Below are positions 56,178-64,000 of a stretch of DNA of 64,000 bases, piece after piece (position 1 is the stretch's first letter; every line of letters starts with the position of its first letter). Under the pieces are notes generated by a model. The model saw only the letters and a program-made list of their open reading frames with translations. It ran no database searches and was not told the DNA's origin. The stretch is from Peribacillus sp. ACCC06369 (GTDB taxonomy: Bacteria > Bacillota > Bacilli > Bacillales > DSM-1321): assembly GCF_030348945.1 (NCBI RefSeq), contig NZ_JAUCEN010000002.1, positions 3,906,001-3,970,000 on the forward strand, read 5' to 3'. The position numbers were made by a program, and so were the translations under genes.

Positions 56178-56981
56178 ATGAAAGTTGACGGTCATGTGCA
56201 TACTCCGTTTTGCCCTCACGGCTCTACGGATAGATTCGATGAATATATTACGCGGGGAATCGAGCTAGGATTAAAGGAAATCACATTTACGGAACATGCT
56301 CCCTTGCCACGAGATTTTCAAGATCCTACGCCTGAAAAAGACAGCGGTATGGACGCTGTCCTGCTCCTGGATTACTTTCAGGAGCTCCGCGTACTGAAAG
56401 AACGCTATAAAGACAAAATCCTGATCAAAAGTGGTCTAGAGGTTGACTTTATAGAGGGTTATGAAAAAGAAACAAAAGAATTCCTCGACGAAATCGGAGA
56501 ATTCCTTGATGATAGTATACTTTCCGTCCACTTCATCAAGCATCAAAGCAGTTGGCATTGCCTCGATTTCAGCGAAAATGGGTTTGGTGAGATCGTAAAT
56601 GAACTAGGTTCAGTCGAATCGGTGTATGCCAAATATTTCGATACACTGGAAAAATCGATAAAAGCTGATTTAGGCATTTATAAACCTAAACGGATCGGGC
56701 ATATTACGCTTGTCCATAAATTCCAGCATCGATATCCACCAGCATTAAGTTTTGACGACCGCGTTTACAAGGTGCTGGACATGATCAAGGAACAAAAGTA
56801 TGAACTTGATTATAATGGCGCCGGGCTTGTAAAGCCGCTTTGCGGTGAGCCCTATCCTCCAGAACGGTTTGCTAAGCGTGCATTCGATCTCGGCATTCCG
56901 CTCATTTACGGTTCCGATGCCCATCAGGCTAAAGATTTGGGTCAGGGCTATCAGGCACTGATTGCAGCTTTCAATGGATAG
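56178..56981 (+). CDS. hisJ: Histidinol-phosphatase HisJ (PHP family)
   Basis: 267 residues. N-terminal metal motif VDGHVHTPFCPHG, further ligands in FTEHAPLPRD, KSGLEVDFIEG, HFIKHQSSWHCLD, and RIGHITLVHKFQ and YGSDAHQAKDLG near the end. Dephosphorylates L-histidinol phosphate in histidine synthesis; its gene lies away from the his cluster, as in B. subtilis. ATG 56178 is chosen with GGGAGGGAAGGACC before it. Confidence 0.92.
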   Translation: MKVDGHVHTPFCPHGSTDRFDEYITRGIELGLKEITFTEHAPLPRDFQDPTPEKDSGMDAVLLLDYFQELRVLKERYKDKILIKSGLEVDFIEGYEKETKEFLDEIGEFLDDSILSVHFIKHQSSWHCLDFSENGFGEIVNELGSVESVYAKYFDTLEKSIKADLGIYKPKRIGHITLVHKFQHRYPPALSFDDRVYKVLDMIKEQKYELDYNGAGLVKPLCGEPYPPERFAKRAFDLGIPLIYGSDAHQAKDLGQGYQALIAAFNG

Positions 56982-56982
56982 C

Positions 56983-57636
56983 TCATGTATACACAGGCCG
57001 GCCCGCTAACAGTGGCTGCAGGTCTTCTGCAATGAAAAGGGTATCTTGCAGGAAACGCCCGACTTCATTGGCATAAATATTCGTGTAATAGGCTTCCTGC
57101 GGGAACACATGCAGCACATCCATCGCATAATGGGTATGCAGGACAGGAGCTGTCAGCAGGCCCTTCAACTGCAGCATATACATGGGAATGGAGACCTGCT
57201 GGAAACTCCTGCTCTTAATCCCTTGTTCCAAAACATATTGAAAATAAGATTTTTCCTTTGTAAAATAAGTCGAATGAATTTCCCGGTTTAAATTGGAATC
57301 GAGTGAAGATTCCCCATATATGAACCGTGCAGCCAGGAAGTTTTCCCTCTGGAAAGTGAGAATATCCTTTACTAGATTCATCAAGCAATGCTGCGGGCCT
57401 TTAAGCTCCAGCAGTGTCATGTTCGTCTCAAGGACCAGGATATACTCTTCTAAATATGAAGTGAAACAGAATTCAAGCAATCCCTGCTTATTCTTGAAAT
57501 AGTAGGCAATATTGGCAGCGTTCACTTTCGCTTTATTCGCTATATCCCGTATGGATGTCGCATGATAGCCCTTTAAATGAAATAAATGCAGTGCTGCTTC
57601 CACAATGGCTTGTTTCGTTGGCGTCTGGCGATTCAT
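56983..57636 (-). CDS. refZ: TetR-family regulator RefZ
   Basis: 217 residues, TetR fold. N-terminal HTH TKQAIVEAALHLFHLKGYHATSIRDIANKAKVNAANIAYYFKNKQGLLE (about 7-55), then helical ligand/dimer domain. In B. subtilis RefZ (YttP) is induced at sporulation, binds sites near oriC and moves FtsZ rings. Neighbour order ezrA, hisJ, refZ, ytsP matches. ATG has no strong ribosome site (GCGAGGGATTGCCTAA). Confidence 0.88.
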   Translation of the reverse strand: MNRQTPTKQAIVEAALHLFHLKGYHATSIRDIANKAKVNAANIAYYFKNKQGLLEFCFTSYLEEYILVLETNMTLLELKGPQHCLMNLVKDILTFQRENFLAARFIYGESSLDSNLNREIHSTYFTKEKSYFQYVLEQGIKSRSFQQVSIPMYMLQLKGLLTAPVLHTHYAMDVLHVFPQEAYYTNIYANEVGRFLQDTLFIAEDLQPLLAGRPVYT

Positions 57637-57790
57637 TTAGGCAATCCCTCGCTTTCTTTGAGACAAGTCTTGTGGACTATTTCTGCAAGGAAGAGCCTGA
57701 ATCCTTTAGTAAGTTCTCGACAATTTCCCAACTATGAAGCAACATGATTAGAAAGTGCTGTAAAAAAATGCGGAAGACAGGTGAACGCTT

Positions 57791-58270
57791 TTGTTTAATG
57801 TCGAAATGTATCAAGGAAAAAAAGAAAAAAATTATGAACTGGTCCAAAAACAACTTTTAGCCTTAATCGAGGATGAAACCAACCGGATAGCCAATTTAAG
57901 CAATGCGGCAGCTTTACTTAATCAGTTTCTCGATGAGATTAATTGGGTTGGCTTTTATTTATACGAAGAAGGCCAATTAATACTGGGACCCTTCCAGGGA
58001 CTTCCAGCCTGTGTCCGCATCCCAATGGGTAAGGGTGTATGCGGGACTTCAGCGGCAACTGAAAAAACCTTGCGCATCGAGGATGTCCACCAATTCCCTG
58101 GACATATCGCCTGCGATGCGGCATCAAGATCTGAAATTGTCATACCGCTCATGAAGGATGGCAAATTGTTCGGAGTACTCGATATCGACAGCCCGGTCAC
58201 GGACCGATTTGACGAAATCGATCAGCAAGGACTGGAGAAGTTCGCTGAAATCCTTTCCAGACATTTATAA
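57791..58270 (+). CDS. ytsP: Free methionine-(R)-sulfoxide reductase YtsP (GAF domain)
   Basis: 159 residues, single GAF domain. The three cysteines of the catalytic set are seen in LPACVRIPMGKGVCGTSAAT and PGHIACDAASRSEI, with INWVGFYLYEEGQLILGPFQG near the start. Reduces free methionine-R-sulfoxide, using disulfide exchange. TTG start with AGGTGA 7 bp upstream. As in B. subtilis near refZ and rpsD, though ytrP, usually next, is absent here. Confidence 0.9.
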   Translation: MFNVEMYQGKKEKNYELVQKQLLALIEDETNRIANLSNAAALLNQFLDEINWVGFYLYEEGQLILGPFQGLPACVRIPMGKGVCGTSAATEKTLRIEDVHQFPGHIACDAASRSEIVIPLMKDGKLFGVLDIDSPVTDRFDEIDQQGLEKFAEILSRHL

Positions 58271-58311
58271 AGTTCAAGGGAGCGGCAATCCTCGCCTACT
58301 CCCTTTTGAAC
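58271..58311 (+). terminator. Weak terminator-like hairpin behind ytsP
   Basis: GTTCAAGGGAG and CTCCCTTTTGAAC pair with a two-base bulge, but no T run follows, so termination efficiency is doubtful. Confidence 0.4.
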
Positions 58312-58422
58312 ATTACAGGACCCCATGTACATGTCCCCTCTGTTTCATGGCAATATAAATATATTGTATTTTCCCATCTACTATTCTCTTTCACCTTTTC
58401 CGTTAATTAATCGTAACTGTCC

Positions 58423-58451
58423 TTGACTCAATGAGCAGAATATTATACAAT
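58423..58451 (+). promoter_or_regulatory. rpsD promoter
   Basis: TTGACT (58423-58428), 17 bp, TACAAT (58446-58451), a strong sigma-A promoter about 190 bp before rpsD, leaving a long leader. Confidence 0.75.
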
Positions 58452-58457
58452 ACTCCT

Positions 58458-58640
58458 TGTGTAAAATATTGCAGCCTATGTGACAGCCTTTATGTTCTCA
58501 TTTTGTTCCTCAATACAGAGGTGTATCTCGTAACTCTCTGCTGCTAGGGCGAAGGTACATGAAAACAAAATGGTCATGATCGTACATTCACACGGTTTTT
58601 ATTTTACCAAAATAAAAACATTTAAAGGAGGAGTCATCCT
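58458..58640 (+). promoter_or_regulatory. rpsD leader, probable S4 autoregulatory RNA
   Basis: About 180 nt between the promoter and the rpsD ATG. In Bacillus S4 represses its own synthesis by binding the structured rpsD leader (Grundy and Henkin). This leader has local complements (for example CATTTTGT near 58498 against ACAAAATG near 58565), fitting a folded structure. Not checked by folding. Confidence 0.55.
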
Positions 58641-59243
58641 ATGGCTCGTTATACTGGCCCAAGCTGGAAACTATCCCGTCGTTTAGGAATTTCCCTAACA
58701 GGTACTGGTAAAGAATTAGAAAAACGCCCTTATGCTCCAGGACAACATGGTCCTAACCAACGTAGAAAAATTTCTGAATACGGAATGCAACTACAAGAGA
58801 AACAAAAACTTCGTCACATGTACGGAATCACTGAACGTCAATTCCGTTCAATGTTCGACCGTGCTGGCAAACTTAAAGGTGTACATGGTGAAAACTTCAT
58901 GGTTCTTCTTGAATCACGTCTTGACAACCTAGTTTACCGTCTTGGTTTAGCTCGTACACGTCGTCAAGCACGTCAACTTGTTAACCACGGTCACATCACT
59001 GTAGACGGAAGCCGCGTAGACATTCCATCTTACAAAGTGTCTCTTGGACAAACTATCTCAGTTCGTGAAAAATCACGCAACTTCTCAATCATTAAAGAAT
59101 CAGTTGAAGCAACTAACTTCGTTCCTGATTTCCTTACTTTCGATGCTGAGAAATTAGAAGGTACTTTCACTCGTTTACCAGAACGTTCTGAATTGCCTGC
59201 TGAAATTAACGAAGCTCTTATCGTTGAGTTCTACTCTCGTTAA
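58641..59243 (+). CDS. rpsD: 30S ribosomal protein S4
   Basis: 200 residues, primary 16S rRNA-binding protein. [19 protein letters not shown] at the start, the S4 RNA-binding domain [32 protein letters not shown], and the C-terminal [22 protein letters not shown] are invariant features. Preceded by AAAGGAGGAGTCATCCT. Codon usage is clearly of the highly expressed type (CGT, CGC, GTA-rich). Single gene with leader and terminator. Confidence 0.98.
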   Translation: MARYTGPSWKLSRRLGISLTGTGKELEKRPYAPGQHGPNQRRKISEYGMQLQEKQKLRHMYGITERQFRSMFDRAGKLKGVHGENFMVLLESRLDNLVYRLGLARTRRQARQLVNHGHITVDGSRVDIPSYKVSLGQTISVREKSRNFSIIKESVEATNFVPDFLTFDAEKLEGTFTRLPERSELPAEINEALIVEFYSR

Positions 59244-59251
59244 TAACTTCG

Positions 59252-59281
59252 AAAACCCCATCCTTGGATGGGGTTTTTTTT
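59252..59281 (+). terminator. Terminator behind rpsD
   Basis: AAAACCCCATCC and GGATGGGGTTTT around TT, followed by TTTT. Confidence 0.92.
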
Positions 59282-59307
59282 CGCATGTAAACACTTTAGC
59301 GCATGAC

Positions 59308-59337
59308 AAAGCCCGGCTGGGATTCAGCCGGGCTTTG
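59308..59337 (-). terminator. Terminator-like hairpin behind tyrS
   Basis: CAAAGCCCGGCT and AGCCGGGCTTTG form a strong 12-bp stem, but only TTTG follows on the minus strand, so it may be weak or intrinsic to mRNA decay protection. Confidence 0.55.
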
Positions 59338-59342
59338 AACAA

Positions 59343-60890
<1,548 letters not shown>

Positions 60891-60908
60891 TTTATTGTTG
60901 TTAATAAA

Positions 60909-60937
60909 CTTTTATCATACATAAGAATCCTTGTCAA
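60909..60937 (-). promoter_or_regulatory. tyrS promoter
   Basis: Minus strand TTGACA (60937-60932), 17 bp, TAAAAG (60914-60909) with TG extension, directly before the T-box. Confidence 0.7.
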
Positions 60938-60995
60938 CATCACCCTTACAGATTATAGAAAAATAAGAAAGATGCCCTTTCCCCTACCTGTTGTA

Positions 60996-61004
60996 TGCTA
61001 TAAT
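60996..61004 (+). promoter_or_regulatory. Extended -10 promoter of the penicillin-binding protein gene
   Basis: TGCTATAAT is a perfect TG-extended -10, 27 bp before the ATG at 61032. No recognisable -35 at 16-18 bp. Confidence 0.6.
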
Positions 61005-61031
61005 ATATGTGATTTCAGGGGGTATGATACG

Positions 61032-64000
61032 ATGAATAATAATCAAAAAGATAGATTTCAAACAGTCTGGAAGCAGCTGACTCGTTTTTTCCAAAGTGAA
61101 AAAACACATAAGAACGCGCGGGTTACATACCAAGTCATTTGGAATTTAACACTGATCCTCATTATTGTCGGGATCCTAGGATTCTCATTCGCCGGCGGCG
61201 TCGGAGCCGGCTATTTCGCTGCCCTCGTCAATGATGAGCCAGTACGCTCAAAAGAAGATTTAAAAAAAGACATTTACAATTATGAAGAGACCTCTGAAGT
61301 ATACTTTGCAGATGAAGTATACTTGGGCAAGCTTAAGAGTGACCTTGAGCGTGAGGAAGTGTCCATCGATAAAGTTTCCGAGCATCTTAAAAATGCAGTC
61401 ATCGCTACAGAAGATGAGTATTTTTATGAGCATGACGGGGTTGTCCCGAAAGCCATCCTGCGTGCGATTTACCAGGAATTTTCGAATGCATCCGTCCAAT
61501 CGGGGGGAAGTACATTAACACAGCAGCTCATTAAAAACCAGGTCCTGACCAACGAAGTTTCGTTTGACCGGAAAGCCAAAGAAATTCTTCTTGCGCTCCG
61601 GGTCGAAAAGTTCTTTGAAAAAGAAGAGATTTTGGAAACGTACTTAAACGTCTCCACTTTGGGACGAAACTCTTCAGGCCGTAACATCGCCGGGGTCGAG
61701 TCCGCCGCTGAAGGTATTTTTGGCGTGGAGGCCAAAGATCTGACACTGCCCCAATCAGCCTTTATCGCGGGATTGCCGCAAAGCCCTTTCGGATATACAC
61801 CATATACCCAGAAAGGAAAATTGAAGGAAAATCAAGAGCCCGGCATCAACCGGATGAAAACCGTTTTAAAGCGGATGTATAGTAACGGGTACATAACAAA
61901 AGCAGAATATGATAAAGCAAACGCATACGACATTACAAAAGACTTTATCGGCAAAACGGAGATGCCATCCGAGAAATATCCATGGCTCACCTATGAAATC
62001 GAAAAACGCTCCATCGAAATCCTATCTGTCAGTCTGGCAAAAGAAGATGGATATGAAGAGAAAGATTTAAAGAATGATGATTTAAAAGCTCAATATCTAG
62101 CACTTGCCGACCGTAAGCTGCGCCAAAATGGCTATAAGGTTTATACGACCGTCAACAAAAAGATTTATGACAAGATGCAGGAAGTAACGAAAAACTATCC
62201 GAATTTCGGGTACGATAAACTGGCGCAAGTCCCCGACCCGGATACGAAGGAAATGAAGACCGTGAGCCAGCCCGTAGAGGCCGGAGCGATTCTTATCGAG
62301 AATAAAACAGGGAAAATCATCAGTTTCGTAGGCGGGCGTGATTTCAAGCGGGAACAGACGAACCACGCCACCGCATCATTGCGCTCGAACGGATCAACGA
62401 TGAAGCCGCTGGTGATATATGGTCCAGGCATCGAGCTAGGCAAGATCTCGCCTGGCAGCGTATCGGCCAACGTGCCGATCTCCATTCCAACAGGCGGCAA
62501 ACCGTGGAGTCCAGGAAACTATGGCGGCGGCAGCTATACGGGAGTATCGACTGCCCGCGAGGCCCTGAAGAATTCCTATAACATCCCGGCAGCGCTCTTT
62601 TACAAGAAAATCATCAACCTGAGCCCGGCTTCGTATTTGGAAAAAATGGGCTTCTCCACCGTGACGAAAGGGGATTACTCCAATCTTGCCATGTCATTAG
62701 GTGCGATGGAAAAAGGTGTAACCGTTGAAGAAAACGTCAATGCATATGGCACTTTTGCCAATTCAGGAGAATTCATCGATGCTTATATGATCGATAAAAT
62801 CGTTTCGAAAGATGGCAAAGTCATCTATCAGCATAAAGTGAAACCAGTGGATGTTTTCTCTCCGCAAGCCGCTTACCTGACGCTTGATATGATGCGTGAT
62901 GTCATAAACAGCGGGACGGCGGCCTCAGTCAGGAACCGCCTTGCCTTCTCAAGCGATTGGGCAGGTAAAACCGGTACTTCACAAAACTATTGGGATGCCT
63001 GGTTTGTAGCCAGCAACCCGAATGTATCGTTCGGGACATGGCTCGGTTATGACAAGCCGAAATCCTTGCAAGGGACCTATAATGGTCTTGAATATAATAA
63101 ACGTAATATGTATTATTGGGCAGATCTGATCAATGCCGCATATAAAGTCGACCCTAAACTCATCGACCCCGATAAGCGATTTGAAATGCCGGGCGGAATT
63201 GTCAGCCGTTCCTTCTGTGGCGTTTCAGGACTGCTGCCTTCAAGCTCATGCCAAAAGGCCGGGCTTGTCAAATCGGATTTATTCATCGCGAAATATGCTC
63301 CATCCAGGGCGGATGATAGTTTCATAGATGGACAATATGTATCAGTCGGCAGCAAACGCTACGCAGCCCTTCCGCAAACGCCTGGCGAATTCACAAGCGG
63401 CGGGTTCATGTTGAATCCAGATTCATTTGCAGATATCGGATTGAGATATGTCGTTGACCCGGGATCCGTGATTCCCGGAGCCGAAAAATCAGGAAATGTC
63501 GTCGGGGCGACAGCGAAATTGAATGATAATGGCAAAGCACCGGATGCCCTATCCATAAAAAAAAGTAACGATAAGATTACTTGGGGCTTGCATCATGAAG
63601 GTGATGTCGTCGGTTATCGTGTCTATAAAGACGGCAAAAAAGTCGCGAGCATCAATGCTGGGGAGAATCTTGTTTACAAAGTCGGCTCTGGCGGTTCTTA
63701 TTATGTAACGGCCGTGGACATAGTCGGTAAAGAATCAGCCCCTTCTCAACGTGTTGAAAGCGGCGCTACAAAGAAAGTTTCAAAAGAAGATTCCACAAAA
63801 AATAAAGATGCTCAAGGAAAAGATAAAATAACTAACGAAGATAAAAAAACAGACTCAAAAGAAGTGAACGTTACACCAGAAAAGGAAAAAGTAATAGAAA
63901 AAGAGCAAGATAAAGAGCTAGATCAAGATAAAGAGCAAAACAAAGACAATACAGATAAAGAAGATCCGGAAACCGACAAAGATCAAAACACAGTCAACGA
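61032..64000 (+). CDS. Class A penicillin-binding protein with FN3-like domain and charged tail (cut by right edge)
   Basis: At least 989 residues, open at the right edge. Order: short basic N-terminus; one membrane helix (about 38-65); transglycosylase GT51 domain with ATEDEYFYEHDGVVPKAI (catalytic Glu about 126) and SGGSTLTQQLIKNQ; transpeptidase with SxxK as S455-T-M-K458, SYN at 515-517 and KTGTS at 646-650; a linker to about 835; an FN3-like segment (about 840-915, ITWGLHHEGDVVGYRVYKDG); then a Lys/Asp/Glu repeat tail of over 70 residues. It polymerises and cross-links peptidoglycan. The tail and size resemble PBP1a/PonA rather than PbpG. AGGGGG precedes the ATG. Divergent from tyrS. Confidence 0.9.
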   Translation, partial: MNNNQKDRFQTVWKQLTRFFQSEKTHKNARVTYQVIWNLTLILIIVGILGFSFAGGVGAGYFAALVNDEPVRSKEDLKKDIYNYEETSEVYFADEVYLGKLKSDLEREEVSIDKVSEHLKNAVIATEDEYFYEHDGVVPKAILRAIYQEFSNASVQSGGSTLTQQLIKNQVLTNEVSFDRKAKEILLALRVEKFFEKEEILETYLNVSTLGRNSSGRNIAGVESAAEGIFGVEAKDLTLPQSAFIAGLPQSPFGYTPYTQKGKLKENQEPGINRMKTVLKRMYSNGYITKAEYDKANAYDITKDFIGKTEMPSEKYPWLTYEIEKRSIEILSVSLAKEDGYEEKDLKNDDLKAQYLALADRKLRQNGYKVYTTVNKKIYDKMQEVTKNYPNFGYDKLAQVPDPDTKEMKTVSQPVEAGAILIENKTGKIISFVGGRDFKREQTNHATASLRSNGSTMKPLVIYGPGIELGKISPGSVSANVPISIPTGGKPWSPGNYGGGSYTGVSTAREALKNSYNIPAALFYKKIINLSPASYLEKMGFSTVTKGDYSNLAMSLGAMEKGVTVEENVNAYGTFANSGEFIDAYMIDKIVSKDGKVIYQHKVKPVDVFSPQAAYLTLDMMRDVINSGTAASVRNRLAFSSDWAGKTGTSQNYWDAWFVASNPNVSFGTWLGYDKPKSLQGTYNGLEYNKRNMYYWADLINAAYKVDPKLIDPDKRFEMPGGIVSRSFCGVSGLLPSSSCQKAGLVKSDLFIAKYAPSRADDSFIDGQYVSVGSKRYAALPQTPGEFTSGGFMLNPDSFADIGLRYVVDPGSVIPGAEKSGNVVGATAKLNDNGKAPDALSIKKSNDKITWGLHHEGDVVGYRVYKDGKKVASINAGENLVYKVGSGGSYYVTAVDIVGKESAPSQRVESGATKKVSKEDSTKNKDAQGKDKITNEDKKTDSKEVNVTPEKEKVIEKEQDKELDQDKEQNKDNTDKEDPETDKDQNTVN

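Overview
The window is a stretch of low-GC Gram-positive chromosome from an endospore-forming Bacillaceae. Evidence: spore genes (sspA, ytfJ/gerW, ytrHI, tgl), strong AGGAGG ribosome binding sites with some TTG and GTG starts, a T-box, a TPP riboswitch and ARG boxes. Gene order follows the Bacillus subtilis phoPR-citZ-pyk-dnaE-argGH-ackA-sppA-thiI-rpsD-tyrS region as I remember it, but with inserted genes. The insertions, especially aceBA, suggest a Peribacillus (B. simplex group) or similar genus rather than B. subtilis; that is inference. I see no phage, insertion sequence, CRISPR array, tRNA or rRNA.

Layout. 1-18 kb is central carbon metabolism, almost all on the minus strand: phoPR, mdh-icd-citZ (TCA cycle), ytwI and ytvI, aceB-aceA (glyoxylate shunt), fxsA, pyk-pfkA (glycolysis), accD-accA (malonyl-CoA), a FadR/GntR-type regulator and malic enzyme. 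The last four genes look like one unit starting from a promoter just behind dnaE, with two palindromic operator-like sites. 18-29 kb holds dnaE, sporulation genes ytrHI, nrnA, ytpI, ytoI, ytkL, a prolidase-like peptidase, an unknown membrane protein and a universal stress protein. 29-41 kb holds argGH with ARG boxes, moaB, an EcsC-family gene, ackA, ytxK, a small Gln/Gly/Arg-repeat protein beside a structured intergenic repeat, tpx, ytfJ-ytfI, yteJ-sppA and nadK2.

41-46 kb is a TPP-riboswitch-controlled operon for uptake of a thiamine precursor (ThiY-ThiX-ThiZ type ABC transporter, a small thiamine-binding-like protein and a TatD-family hydrolase). 46-64 kb holds tgl, rarD, ytcJ, an acyl-CoA synthetase, sspA, thiI-nifZ (tRNA 4-thiouridine), ezrA, hisJ, refZ, ytsP, rpsD with its leader, tyrS with its T-box, and a large class A penicillin-binding protein cut by the right edge.

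Most of the window is ordinary core chromosome and I do not see a clearly new multi-gene system. The observations that stand out are: a decayed tandem copy of the nadK2 promoter and first codons just upstream of nadK2; the palindrome pair in front of the malic enzyme/FadR/accDA unit; a hairpin-rich intergenic repeat between 13-bp direct repeats; the QGFR-repeat mini-protein; and the composition of the thiamine-precursor operon.
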